NCBI RefSeq assembly: GCF_040939455.1
Contig: NC_134109.1
Coordinates: 53,658,001-53,722,000, forward strand
Direction of reading: 5' to 3'
Source: Microcebus murinus
Taxonomy: Eukaryota; Chordata; Mammalia; Primates; Cheirogaleidae
DNA length: 64,000 bases
The stretch's first letter is position 1; each line of letters opens with the position of its first letter. The notes under the pieces were generated by a model. That model was not told where the DNA came from. It ran no database searches and worked only from the letters and a program-made list of their open reading frames with translations. The position numbers and the translations under genes were made by a program. Of this stretch, positions 1 through 12,250 are shown one piece after another.

Positions 1-893
1 AACATGGTAATAGATGCCATATGGAACAGACACTGATGAAAGTGATCATAAGAATAAAAATAAAATTATAATTGTAATTACTCCTTGAGAGTTAAATGAG
101 GATGATTGTTTTGACAAGCATTGTTTCAGCATTTTCTGAGTATAAAGATCTTTCTTTATCTTTACTCTCTTAACAACTATTCCAAGCATTAATTATAAGC
201 CAAATTTTGCAATTGAGGAAACAACAATTTGAAAGTTAAAATTAAAAAGTTTATTAATTGTGCAATTTTATAGTACTAGTATACAGCAGATGTGTTGTTT
301 CGAAAGTTGCACTATTTCCATTACCTAACATACAATTTCATTAAAAAGAAAATTCAGATTTACAAGATATGAACTACACTAACTATTCCAGAATAATTGT
401 AGTCATTTCTAAAGAAAGTTTTTAAACAAATACCAGAAAATAATTCATTGTCGTTAATAGCTATGTGTAAACTCTTTCTAAATTACAAAAAATGATTTCA
501 CTTTAAATAACTTTTTTCGAGTACCTATCTACATTTCGGAGGACTTCATACTAGTATGATCTTTTAAGAACTCCAAATGAAAGAAAAGCATAACATTCTA
601 CCACAAATATAGATATACTTTAGTTCATTTGCAGAATAACAAAGCTACAATATGAATACAAGTTACAGGGGATGACAAAAAGATGCCTCTGGTGGGTGTG
701 GAGGTGAGCAACCTACATGAATGATGGAAAAGAGAGCCTTGTCACTAACTCATGACAGCTATATATTCTGCCAAACAATTCAAGGACACCTCAGAATCAA
801 GGGTCATAACTGAAACACTATATATTCACAAGGGCTTTCTAGCACACAGGACAACTGGACTAAGAACAAAGGGTTCCTCAAACTTCACCATGG
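1..893. other. Unique DNA; possible 3' UTR on minus strand
   Basis: No repeat family is recognised. If the splice-acceptor candidate at 977/978 is real, 230-893 would be the 3' untranslated part of that terminal exon on the minus strand. On the minus strand an AATAAA hexamer lies at 255-250, about 720 nt beyond the acceptor, a plausible last-exon length. The stretch 640-900 is less AT-rich than its surroundings. This is inference only; there is no transcript evidence. Confidence 0.25.
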
Positions 894-977
894 TCACTCA
901 GATGTGGCTTCCAGGAAAGTGCTCAACTTAGCTTTTGCTGTCAATCCAGTTTCAGCTCTTAAGAGGAATTTAAAGTC
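894..977 (-). other. Candidate terminal coding exon (unverified)
   Basis: On the minus strand a long pyrimidine tract (about 978-1010, T-rich with C) ends in CTACAG followed by G at 977, a strong-looking 3' splice site. Reading from 977 in frame gives 27 codons, starting DFKFLLRAET and ending LSTFLEATSE, then TGA at 896-894. Composition of this peptide is balanced, unlike the surrounding AT-rich chance frames. I do not recognise the protein. It could be the last exon of a gene lying to the right on the minus strand, a lncRNA exon, or chance. The other two frames close within the first few codons. Confidence 0.25.
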
Positions 978-2479
978 CTGTAGAGAAAAATAAAAAAGAA
1001 AAACAAGTATTCTTGAAATTTTGTCTGACATAGAGTCATAGTTAGGAGAAGTCAGAAACAGTCACAGTTGAGAGGAGGAGCATTGTGGCAAAAGGATAAA
1101 TATGATGAACAAAATGGAGAGTAGTCAATTCCAGCTTCCAGAATAGATTGAGTAAGAACATCTGAAAATTTCTTTGGAGAAAAGCAATAAAAACACAAAC
1201 AAAAATGTTCAAAATCAAGTTTTTTAGAAATGTGTTAATTAACAAATAAACATTGTAAGTAGTATTTATGCAAAAAAAAACAAACCTGAATTTTAGTAAA
1301 ACTGGTAGGTGGGAAATGTTCACACTATTTGTCTGACATTAGGTTATTTTGAGAGAAAGTGAGTGTTACCACATTCAAGTTTTTTTCCTGTACATACATA
1401 TCTATGATAATGTTTAATTTACAAATTAGGAACAATGAGATTCAAAACACTACTAATAATAAAATAGAAAAGTTATAACAATATGCTGCAATAGAATTTA
1501 TATGAATGTGGTTTCTTTCTGTGTCTCTCAAAATGCTGCAATATTTTTGGATCACAGTTGACTACAGGTAACTAAAACCACAGGCAATTGAAAGTGTAGA
1601 AAGTGAGACTTCAGATAAGGAAGACGGACTACTGTACTTCCACATGCAAATCTTTTACCTGTTTGCTAGGAAGTAAATATGACGATTAATTACTCTCATA
1701 CAAGACAAACTAATACTGTTTATGTTATTTTCCAGGAGCAATAAGACATAGCACTAACACAGCAGGACTCTTGAGCTTTAAATAGCTTACACTTGCAGAG
1801 TATTCTATACAGAGCCATTTGTTTCCTGAGAACTGAATTCTCAAAATAATTTTATTTGGAAAATTCAGAAGGCAGTAAAGCAAAGTGGGCCACAATGTAT
1901 ATGCATTTACTTTGAAATATAGAAGTCTATACACTGACTATCAAACTTTTGTTTATTGTTATAAATAGCAGTAAGTGGGAATGTTAAGAATGAAGATAAA
2001 CATTTCTTTTCATGGTAATTATAATTCTCTCTTCAATGAGAATTCGCCAATTCCCAAAGATATTGAAATTTTAATCACTTTAAAAATATTTTTAGGGTAT
2101 TTAAAACTTACTAGGCTGTAAATAGGAGATGAAGAGCAGGTTTGACTGTGACAAAAAGTATCAGAAGTGGCCAAAGAGTATATAGGCTGGGTCACAATGG
2201 TGGTTAAGTAGGGACTAGAGTCTAATTAGAATAGAGAAAGGACAAGGCTTAATAAAAAAGACTAGTTTTCTAGTTAATGTTACCTGTTTATAGCCTCACT
2301 AGAATATTAACTTGATTATTTATACCTCCTCCCTTCCCAATGCAATGGAAAGGTTCCACCTGATAAAGAGAATCATATGAAAAGTTATTATTTTTTTTAT
2401 TTAACAAAAGACCTGGAAGTATATTTCTAAGAAAACTTTCAGTTGGAAATGAATGCTTCAGTGTAACGATACTTTCTGT
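978..2479. other. Unassigned AT-rich DNA
   Basis: No gene, RNA or known repeat is recognised. A minus-strand open frame of 93 codons (1042-1323) is rich in F, L, I and N, as expected from translated AT-rich DNA, and is not supported. If the candidate exon at 894-977 is real, this stretch would be its upstream intron. Confidence 0.4.
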
Positions 2480-3729
2480 TTAGATCATTAAATATGAAAC
2501 GTCTGATTATGGATCAGAAGTTTAGTTTATTATATCTCAAACAAGAAGCACTACAATTAATCAAAGAATGCTTCTAAACTATCGACACAGTTTTGCCATC
2601 TTAACGGTAGCTTGTTTATGCCAGCAGCAAAAAAGCCTGAAGAGAGAGTAGCAATGAAATAGCGAAAGGCATTTTCCACAGCTTATTGAGAATAGGATAT
2701 TTTTCCTTGCAAGAAGTGGTCCAAAGCCTGGAAGAAGTGGCAGTCAGTTGGTGCAAGGTCTGGTGAATACAGTGGATGACAGAGAGTTTCAAAGTCTACC
2801 CTCCGTAGTTTGAGTAGCGTTGTTTGTGCTATATGTGGTCAAGAGTTGTCTGGCTGACAACTGGCCTGACTCTATTGACCAATCTTGGCATCCTTGTTAT
2901 TTAATCCAAATGGTTGCAGTAGACATCCGCTGTAATTGATCAGGTTTCATGAAGCTGTAGTGGACCATACCAGCACTGGACCACCAAACAGACACCAATA
3001 GCTTTTTGGATGAATATTCGGTTTTGAACTGTGTGTCAGCACCTCATCTTTGTTCAACCATATGCCAAACACTTAAAATTGTCAAAAAGAATTCATTTTT
3101 CATCACATGTAACAATACAGTATAGAAATGGTTAACGTTTATGTTGTGACAGCAAAGAAAAGCAAGCTTCGAGACAATTTCTCTTCTGATGTTCATTTAA
3201 TTCATGTAGTACCTTTCTATTCAGGTTCTTTACCTTGCCGATTTGTTTCAAATGGTCCAATATTGTTGGAATAGTAACATCAAACCTTGCTGCTAATTCA
3301 CATGGAGGTTGAGATGGAATAACTTCCACTACAGCTTTCAGCCCATAATTATGCACCTTGGGCTCAGGTTGCCCACTTAGCTCATTTTCAAGGTTAAAAT
3401 CACCAGAACAGAACTTCTAAAGCCATCAACGTACTATGCTTTCATTAGCCATATCCTTTCCAAATACTTCATTGACAATTCCAGCTGTATAAGTTCCACA
3501 ACAGACCTTATATTTGAAAATGATATGAATTTTTGACTTATCCATGGTTTCACAAAAATTATTGTAAAAAATGTGACAGATAATCACAAGCCAAAATGTG
3601 TGTTTGAAAGACTGAGGATGTATCTTCACCATAAAAATAAAGCAAGAAGTGTCAAAGTGAAATGTCAGAGATATTCACTGTCAAACTTAGTACTTAAGGA
3701 AATTAGACATTTCATACTTACTAAGTTAA
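2480..3729 (-). mobile_element. Mariner (Tc1/mariner) transposon, dead, near full length
   Basis: The 29-bp ends at 2480-2508 and 3701-3729 are inverted copies matching at about 22 of 29 positions. The cores read TATGAAACGTCTGATT on the left and TATGAAATGTCTAATT on the reverse of the right end. The element is about 1250 bp, the usual mariner size. A TA dinucleotide, the mariner target, follows the right end (3730-3731); the left flank reads GT, so one copy has decayed. The terminal core resembles the Drosophila Mos1 (mauritiana-group) ends from memory and differs from the human Hsmar1/MADE1 ends. The enclosed transposase lies on the minus strand and is broken. Confidence 0.88.
2557..3545 (-). 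pseudogene. Mariner transposase pseudogene
   Basis: A start-like ATG lies at 3545 (MDKSKIHIIF) and the end at 2557 (reading CVDSLEAFFD then stop), a span of about 330 codons against roughly 345 for intact mariner transposases. In order: N-terminal helix-turn-helix part (3426-3545), a second HTH and linker in another frame (3132-3356) with the hallmark HLKQIGKV and HELNEHQK motifs, and a C-terminal catalytic part with YSPDLAPTD at about 2740-2770. The second catalytic block reads PDNS-stop-PHIAQ, so its aspartate survives but an in-frame stop follows. Frameshifts and several stops show it is non-functional. The HELNExQ and LLSQHKR wording is closer to mauritiana/mellifera-type mariners than to Hsmar1, from memory. 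Confidence 0.9.
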
Positions 3730-6164
3730 TATTAGTGCAAAAGACTATATTTGTTAAGAGTAAGCATTGATTTGGGTAAATGCTTAAAATGATAAGCCCC
3801 ACATTAAATTAATCACTCTTCTTTTACCTCAGGAGAGAAACTTAAAGCTCTTCAAATTGACTTTTTTCCTCTGAGAAACATATAAGTTACTAAAACTTAC
3901 TCTCTTGTGCAAATTTAAATTAGTTTCTGAATGCTTGTCTCTTTCAATGGATATGCTTGCAAAATCACTATGACTTCAGTTTTTTAAGTAAAGATTTTCA
4001 TTTTTTTATTGGCTAAAACATTGCACACACTCTTCAAATATGCTGTAGAAAAAATGTAAGTCTACATATTTTACTTATGTATTAGGTAATATATTTCTCA
4101 AGCCAAAGAATGAGGTCATATCATTAACCACATTGATAAATTGATTAGTAATATCTGAATATCAAAAACCTTTTTAGTGTATAATTATTCCCCATGAAGC
4201 ATAATATACATAATATAAATTCATTTTAATCAATACACTTGCTCTTTCAATCCCTTTATTCAATATTTGAGTTAAAATGCCTGGGGAGAACTTAAGAAAA
4301 GTAAAGGCTGAAATATTTCCTCACAATGGTCATTTGTATGAAATACTTGTTATGACACTAGAATTTTCTCTAAAAAAATAGATAATAAAACTGGTTTATA
4401 GTTCATGAACCAAAAATAAGGTCCACACTTTTTATTTTCATTGCAAATAATGTTTTTGACATATTTCAACTTCTTTCTTTAGTGGTTTAAAATAGATTGA
4501 ATGAAATATAACTCAAGTCCCAAGAGTTGGACTGGAATATGATTATTTTTAGAAATGATACAACATGATTACCTTATGCTAAAATTATTATGATCCTAAT
4601 TAAAGAAGTTTAGCAAATATATTTTGGATCTCTCCCTTAAATTTTATCTGAAATTTTCATTCAGCTAACTTAAATCCTGATTATTGAAACAGTACCATTC
4701 TCAAAATAGATTATTCTGTGACTGCTAATTGCCTACCCCTAACCATTGTTTCCTGCTTTTTAAAGGTAAGCCTAATTTTGTCTAGAAGACATTAAACCAG
4801 AAAAAGTACTAAGTCCAACAGCCTCCTTTGTAATTAGTGATGGCTATAGGATGTATTTTAAGACTATGCTGTATAACAGTCATTTCTGATTTGGGAGCAG
4901 GGATTCCATGAAATTCTTAGGTCAATTAAGTAAATTAAAGTTGGTAACGCCTCCAGATGCAGTAGAAAATATAAATTCTCTCTAGAAACAAAATGCAAGT
5001 GGTTCCATAAGTTTGAGTTTAGCTAAACACAAAATAAAACAAACAAAAAACAAACTAAAGCAAGCAAAATATGAACACAAAACTTGGAGAAATATTCAAT
5101 AGAAGAAATTTAAAATTATGCCTATGAAGACATTAAATATTGGAATTATAAAATAAATAGAGTGTATATTGCCAAATGTGGATTACCTGGATAAATAAAA
5201 TGAAATTAAAAATTAATCAAGGGACAAAATGCTGTTAAACATAAGCAGATTTAAAAAAAATTTTTTTAGAAATGAAAAATGCTACTATTATTCAAGACTT
5301 ACATAGCAAAATGGACATAACTGAAGAGAAAGTTTATAAACTTTAAAATAGACTGGAATATACTGCCCATAAGACAACATAGAAAAACAGGAAGATAGAA
5401 AATATAGACAAAAAAAAAAATACAAAAATAAATGCCAGAAGATAAGGAAGCAAAATTTTTGTCAGTCAAAGATCCTATAATTAGCTATATCTTTCAAATG
5501 TAAAGGACTGGCATAAGACTCTGAGCTGCAGAGACCTATATATAACAGTATGAATCACTGGAAACCTTGGGTCAAAGAGGAAGTTGTAAGTAAGTAAGTG
5601 ATAATGTAATTTATCACCATCTGAAGTAAACTTAAAATTAGAATTTCTCAATGGAGTAAGACAATTTGTAAAGGAGCCCAAGAGAGAAAGAGGCAAAAAT
5701 TATGTAATCACAGCATCCAAAAAGATACTATCAATAAGGTAAAAAATGTCCTGGCATTACTTCTTATTTTCTCTTTGTTTTAAAGCTTCATCTCTCAACA
5801 ACAAAGAGAAATTTAAAATGAATTAAATATAATTTATTTCTCAGAACCACTTTTCATAATTTTCTGAATCAACAGTTTATGATATTGCTTACAACAATTT
5901 ATGATATAAGTATTTGAAGGAAAATTTGATTACCTTTTTTTCTAGTTATCAAACTGACATGTGTGCTAGAAAAATTGGAAAGCACAGATAAGCAAATAGG
6001 TGTATTAATAATTTCCCAGTGGTTGTAATATTACCAACCAGAAGCAAGAAATGTTAAAAGTCTTGGAATAAATTTTCCTCAAATTTGAAATAAAGTTTTT
6101 ATATAATGGTATGACACTGTTTTATAGTTATCTCTTTTATCTTACCAATATATTGATATGTTTT
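3730..6164. other. Unassigned AT-rich DNA
   Basis: Long run of AT-rich sequence with no recognised gene or repeat. Part of 4980-5420 is A-rich and may be a very old LINE remnant, but I cannot match it to a consensus. Short frames at 3573-3770 and 5481-5696 show no family features. Confidence 0.4.
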
Positions 6165-6330
6165 CATTATTGTGTATAATAATACTTCAGCATGATTTTA
6201 CATTAGCTTTATAGCATTTCATTATTTGAGTATGCCACAATTATTTAACCAAATCTTATCTTTGACTATTTAGGATTTTTCCACAAACATAAATTAAAAT
6301 ATAATAAATGTTTTCATTATGCATTTTTGA
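6165..6330 (-). mobile_element. Old L1 3' fragment
   Basis: The order of phrases around catttcattatttgagt, then a stretch like 'tatgccacaattatttaacc', then a tattta-gga-tttt block matches the antisense of an old mammalian L1 3' region. Heavily diverged; family not assigned. Confidence 0.45.
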
Positions 6331-7168
6331 ACATTCTGCTTAACAGTTAAAATCATTAAAGTTCAGAAAAGGCTAGCACTCAGGCTCTAAGTCTGAAGGG
6401 TGTGATTCTATCCAAATCCCTAAATTAACTCATGCTATACAACTATCCCAGTGACATACAAGTCAAATATATTATATACATATTTAAAAATGTAGAAGCT
6501 TTTCTGAAATAAATTAATTAAAAATTTTAAAGACTCATATTTAGTAGTCATAGTGATTTTCAAGTATGTCTAGTTAAATTTTGTTCAAACATAAGACAGT
6601 AAGATTGAAACAGCCGATTTTAAAAGCTGAGTCCTAAGCAATCAATTCAAATGTTTTATATGCCTATCTTTTTCATTTTGTATGATATAAAAATATATCT
6701 TTATAATCCTGGTTATTTTTAATATTTGTTGGCTAGTTTTCTCTAGAACTTTTTTTCCCTCATTTAAAAATTATTCAAACATAACTTTCTCTAAAAGAAA
6801 TAATTTTATAAGAATCCTGTTCCACATTTCTACTCTTACCTATGTTTTCTTCACTCAAATTTAATTTCAGCAACTCATAAAAGTGCCAATCTAAATGCTT
6901 TCCATTGATTTAGAATCGTGCAATATAATTTTCAGTCTACCTGCCTTATCAACCGGAATTTAAATGAAATCATGCATATTATATACATGTCTTTCCACAT
7001 ACATATTCTACTCCTACATGATAGTACATCAATATTACTAAAGATATTTTTGATCACTTGGTCATTAATGCATATTAACAAAGTCATTATTTAGGTTTGT
7101 CCCATCAGTAAAATTAGTTCTTTTTAGTACAGTCTCCTGCAAAGTTTTTAGCAAAGAATATTTTGAAG

Positions 7169-7290
7169 CAGTAGTTCTCAAATTGTTAGTGTGCATAAGA
7201 CTAAACTTGTTAAAACCCTCACTCTGGACCCCAGCCTCATAGTTTGAGATTCAATGAATCTGATGAAGCCTGAGAATGTGAATTTCCAAA
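7169..7290 (+). mobile_element. MER5A-like hAT (Charlie) DNA transposon fragment
   Basis: Starts cagtagttctcaaa, the MER5A terminal repeat, and continues through the matching blocks gtgtgcat-aaga, cttgttaaaac, ctggaccccagcctcatagt, gattca and gcctgagaatgtgaattt in consensus order. The right end is missing or decayed. Non-autonomous, 189 bp in full-length form, so about two thirds is present. Confidence 0.82.
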
Positions 7291-7677
7291 AATTTTTTAG
7301 TTGCTAATTCTCCTTTTCTAAGGACTTCACTTTCCAGTTCTCAAGCATGTGGACTAAACTCTCATGTCATGTAGACTTCAAAGAGAATCCAATAATATCA
7401 TTATGTATAAATTCCTTTGCAATTGTAAGTAAACTTCAGGCTCAAACAACTTCATTTTTTATGAGGAAACTACCTATCATTTAAGAAGGGAGAAAAAAAG
7501 ATTTAATTTCTCTATAAAGAAAGCTTTTCATTATTCAGTATTTAATTTTCAAACTTGAAAAATTGTTAAATTAGAGACTTTATTAAAAATATATGTTATT
7601 ATATTCAAGAACACATGTTTTTATATGGGATATGTTAATATTAACAAAATATAAACCTCTAAGTCATTTATAAGGTC

Positions 7678-7985
7678 AAATTCTGACTATACAACTTACT
7701 AGCTGTCTGATGAACAAGGCATTTCAAGTTTCAGAACTTCCTATTTCTTATCTATAATAGGAATAATAGTGTAATAGTAGGAAACATTCCTAATATTATG
7801 ATTTATGACATAATGCTATAAAATATATGTTATAAAACAAATTAGAAATATAATCAAGATAATAATATAGTAATGTATATTATTTATATAATATATGTGA
7901 TAGGAATAATATCTACTTAATGGGTTGTCATGAGAATAAATAAATTTATATATGTAAATCTCTGAAAATAGTGGCCACATATTGT
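7678..7985 (+). mobile_element. MIR SINE
   Basis: tRNA-derived ancient SINE. Core block acaacttactagctgt followed by tga-aacaaggca, cttcctatttcttatctataat and gaataata, then after an AT-rich interruption (about 7766-7884) the end blocks atctacttaatgggttgtca, tgagaataaa and tatgtaaat. The order matches MIR sense orientation. The AT-rich middle looks like local expansion. Confidence 0.75.
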
Positions 7986-8224
7986 AAGGCTGGGAGAGAG
8001 AATGATCTTGACAAAGGAAAGAGTTATAAGGAGAAAAATAAATAAAACCACTTTTATTGGAGTAGATCAATGTAAGTGATCAAGGGGAAAAAATAACATT
8101 GGGAAAATAAAATTGAAAAAATTCTCTATAAATGAAAAAGGCAGTAAAAGATGACAGCAGATACAGCTAGAGATAGTTAAAAACTGCAGCAATGAGAAAC
8201 ATAAGTCAGATGCAAAAGAGTGTG

Positions 8225-8480
8225 CTTCATGATTTCATTATATAAAGCTCAATATTAGGTAAAATGAATCTATGATATTAAAAATATCATAGTGGTTACC
8301 TTTGAGGAGGTGGAGTGAGTGGTGTTTCAGAGTGGCATGAAGCTGTGTTCTAAACTGGTGTCTTTATTTTCCCCACCTAAAGGCTACAATGAAGTGTGTT
8401 CATTTTATGATAAGTCATTGAGCTAAATAGTGTTTGATTCATGTACTTTTCTGTATAAATATATTGTAAAACATACATTT
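8225..8480 (+). mobile_element. Old L1 (L1M-type) 3' UTR fragment
   Basis: Contains the phrase order of ancient L1 3' ends: aaaatgaatctatgat, atcatagtggttacctttga, a G-rich block, then a T-rich tail near 8470. The short palindrome around 8274-8291 is part of the element. Confidence 0.6.
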
Positions 8481-8774
8481 TTAACTTTATAAATCATTAA
8501 TGGCATAACTAATTTTAGACCTCTATATCAAGTTGCTTAATTGATATATCCACTTCTCTGCTCCAAATTCAAATCATCAGAAATTGCTTAAGAAATTATA
8601 TTAAAGTATATTATTAAATCTTTTAAAAAAAGAAAAAAGAAGTTGCTTTTGCTATCCCGTTCTTTTTGTTCCATCACTCACCACAATAAATCTGATCTTT
8701 CCTGTATTCTCTTGGTGACAGCATCATCAGCCCATTCATTTGCCCTTATCTGAAAACTTATTCCTCTAGTCCAT

Positions 8775-8792
8775 TCTCTCTCTCTCTCTCAT
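8775..8792. repeat. (TC)n microsatellite
   Basis: Short uninterrupted CT run. Confidence 0.85.
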
Positions 8793-8931
8793 CCCCATGT
8801 TTAATCATGCACTAAGTTCTCTTGACACTTAACTATCTCCTAGATAATTTTAAAGTTTCTCTTTCGGTCTCCAAACTATATCATTTTGCTTCCTGCCTCT
8901 CATTAGCAGAGAGAATCAGCAACAAGAAACG

Positions 8932-8947
8932 ACTTAGATTTCCATTA
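8932..8947. repeat. Left target-site duplication of L1
   Basis: acttagatttccatta, identical to 9929-9944. The pair brackets the L1 at 8948-9928. Confidence 0.93.
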
Positions 8948-9928
8948 CTTTTTAAAAAAATTTTATTTCAGTATAATATGGGAGTACAAATGTTAAGATT
9001 ACATACATTGCTATTGCCTTCCCTCTCCCCTCGAGTCAGAGCTTCAAGCATGTCCATCCACCCCAACAATGCATATTGCACTTATAATGTATATATAAAC
9101 CCATCCCCTCCCCCCCACCGGCCTGACACCCAATAAATATTATTTTTTTTAACATCTTGGTTAGATTTTATAACTTTGCCTTTACCTAGCAAAGATTGGA
9201 GGTATGCCCTTCCCCTCCACACTGTTTGCCACGTCCCTCAGATGTGAGTCCATCCCCCATCCCCCGAATCTCTGGTGAACACCACTACCCTTTGAGCACC
9301 ATATTGATAATCGTTCAGTACCAACGTGATGGTGAGTACATGTGGAGCCCATTTTTCTGATCTTGTGTCACCTCACTTTGGATAATGGGCTTAACCTCAA
9401 TCCAGGATAATATAAGTGGTGCTAGCCTGCTGTCCTTTCTTAGAATTGAGTAATATTCCATTGTAACCATATACCAAATTTTAATAATCCAGTCATGAAA
9501 TGATGGGTACTTGGGTTGTTTCCATGCCCTTGCAATAGTGAATCATGCTGCCATAAACATTTGGGTGCAGATGTCTTTATAACAGAATGACTTCTGCTCT
9601 TTTGGGTAGATGCCTAATAATGCTATTGCTGGATGACATGGTATTTCTATTTTTAGCTGTTTGAGGTATCTCCAAATTCTTTTCCACAAAGGATGCATTA
9701 ATTTGCAGTCCCACCAGCAGTGTAAGAGTGTTCTTGTCTTTCCACATTGCCAATATTTGTTGTTTTGGAATTTCTTGATCCGGGCCAATCTCACAGGGGT
9801 TAGATGATATCTCATTGTGGTTTTGATTTGCATTTCTCTAATGATTAGAGATGTTGAGCATTTTTTTTATAGGTTTGCTGGCCACTATTCTATCTTCTTT
9901 GGAAAAGTTTCTGTTCATTTCCAAAACT
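8948..9928 (-). mobile_element. Young 5'-truncated L1, with ORF2 tail and 3' UTR
   Basis: Minus-strand L1 of 981 bp between perfect 16-bp duplications. From its 5' side (right) it holds the end of ORF2, open from 9833 to 9543 with the family-typical [20 protein letters not shown] and LLGIYPKE blocks, then a 3' UTR and an A-rich tail at 8948-8970. ORF2 normally encodes endonuclease and reverse transcriptase; only the last ~100 codons remain. The 3' UTR block atgggagtacaaatgttaag recurs at 33727 and is not human L1 sequence, consistent with a lemur lineage. Confidence 0.95.
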
Positions 9929-9944
9929 ACTTAGATTTCCATTA
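9929..9944. repeat. Right target-site duplication of L1
   Basis: Perfect copy of 8932-8947. Confidence 0.93.
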
Positions 9945-11749
9945 ACATGGCTTTACAGATATTGTTTCTCTTTCTAAATTTCCCGTCTTTGCTTTTTACC
10001 TGTTGAATTTTATTTATCTTCCAGTTCTAGTTCAAGCATAATTTCCTGTACACTCCACTTACAAAGAAAACTAATCACTTAGTTTTCCCTCTTATCTCTG
10101 GGGCTTCCACATACATTTCAAAACTGCAGCAATAGAAGATGGCCACATATTCACTTCCTCCATGATCTTTTTTTACTTGGCATCTCCTTTCTCTTACCAT
10201 GAACATATTGAAAATTTGGAAGTCATAATGTATTTTCTTCACCACTTCTTCACCATTTCCACCATAAAAAAGCATATCTTTGTAGGCTAGAACTGACTTC
10301 AACATACTACTTTCTTTTCCTCTATCAATTGTATATGTTCAGGGTTAAAAGCTGCATCACAATCTTTATGCAACACACAATTTTATATTTATTAATACAC
10401 TTTCTCTTTTATGTCCTACTTATTGATATATAGGTTAACACAGTGTTTGATGATAACCAATAACCTGATACTTTATGCAAAAGAATCTTAGATGTATTGT
10501 CGGATAGTCTCTTTGAACTCAAACATAAGTACTCTTTTGACTATGCATGCCATTATTTCTCATAAGTTAATGAAGAAATATGTGTAATTTTAAGTCTAAT
10601 ATATTATTCAGTCAGAAATAAAAAGTCAAAACTTCATTAAATCCATACAAATATCTGATAGCTTGAATTTAATTTTTAAAAAAGTGCTTCAGATCTTATA
10701 CCTTCTCTCCTTTCTTTTAAAATAATGTCTTGCATTTGTATGTGGGTTTAGAGTTGTCAAACACTTCCACCTATATTGTGATTTTCCCTTTCTCTAAAAT
10801 TGAATCACATTAAAAACACTTGCCAAAGGTGAACATAAACAGCTAGAAAAACCTTTATTAAATTTAGTGACAAGTTCCCTCTCCTTTGGGAACCTTGTAC
10901 AATTTACTGTAACTCCTGGGGACTTACTACTAATACTGTTTTCCAAAATGTGAATGGCCTAACATAGGAGGAGGGAGCCATACCATGTCAACAACCTCCC
11001 CCTACGTCAATTTTCTGCCATGCCCAATTTCACTGATTGAATAAGAAAAACACATTTAAGTGTATTTGCCAGTTTCTGGGCTGCTTTTGACATGCCTGTC
11101 TTTCAATGTCCTCCTGAATCAGGTTTTTCTTTTTTTCCTGTAAGAATAAATTTTTGAAAAAAAATATTCCTTCCTTTGATGAATAGCTATGATTAGGAAC
11201 CTAAAATTGATTATCTCTGACCTTAGTTTTTCTATAAGAATATCAAGCTAACCTCTGTTTCTAACAACTTCATTAAAAATTTTTATTTGAAGTTCTGTGA
11301 TTTCCCACCTGCTTACTTTTTCTTTTGATGGATCAACTGAAAACAATTTTTACATCATACAATTATTTTTATAATTTTTTTCTTTACTGATAATTTTACT
11401 GTTAGTAAGCAGTTTCTCATTTGATTTTCTCTTCCTTTTCTTTCGATATTACTGGTTCAAATGGAAAATTTCCTTTTTTTTTTTCCCATGGAAGTGCAAC
11501 CTAGTCACCTTTTATATCCTATCATCCTTGAAAACCATTTCCATTTTCAATTGCTTTCCCCACCTGTCTCTATCACTCTTGGCCAGGCTCAAGCAGAACT
11601 AGTCACTCTGAGATAAACTATCAATGCAACTGAAAACTAGTTTTTCTCCAACCTTATCTCTCACTCATCAGTAAAAAGCTAAAATTTGCTAGAAAAGAGA
11701 GATTAGTCATTTGTCAATGGTTTAATGATCTATTGTTTCCTGATAATAT
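9945..11749. other. Unassigned DNA
   Basis: AT-rich sequence with no recognised gene or repeat. Long T-rich stretches (for example 11380-11500) are compatible with old LINE sequence but cannot be assigned. Confidence 0.4.
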
Positions 11750-12250
11750 TACCACAACTTTAGATTCTTAAAATCATTCACATTTATTCTCTCATAATTT
11801 CTATGGGTCAGGATTCCAGGTCAGGCTTAGTTTGGTCCTTTGCTTCAAAATCTCACACAGCTACAATCAGAGCTGGAGTCTAACCTGAGACTTGACTTTG
11901 CAAAAAAGCTGTGTCTTTCTGGGGAAAGATATTTTTTTCTTCCTGGCTGTTGGTCAGGGAATGTCCTCAGTTCTTAGTCATGTGAACCTGTCCATATAGG
12001 TGGTGACAACAGCCCAGTTTGCTTCTTTAAAGCTAAGAGGGAGAAAGTATTCTCTTGTAAGATGGATTATATTCTTGAGTACAATCACATATACATCACC
12101 ACTATATCCCCTCAACCTTGCCATATCCTTCCTATAGGTTAGAAGCAATTCAAGGGTCCCATCAACAGTCAAGAGGAAGGATTTCACAAGGGCCCCCACA
12201 CCAGAAGGTAGGGATCATTGCAGTTACCTTTGAGCATATCCACCACAATG
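11750..12250 (-). mobile_element. MLT1-like (ERVL-MaLR) LTR, diverged
   Basis: Read on the minus strand, the blocks around aatgatccctacc, cttgtgaaatcc, cttctaacc, then tgactcc-agctctgattgtagc and ataataaatgtgaatgatt follow the order of an MLT1-type LTR, ending in an AATAAA-containing block near 11780. Heavily diverged, so the subfamily is not given. Confidence 0.55.

Noticed and set aside
7816..8070. Tyr/Ile-rich 84-codon minus frame
   Set aside because: It is AT-rich sequence overlapping a MIR and AT expansion.
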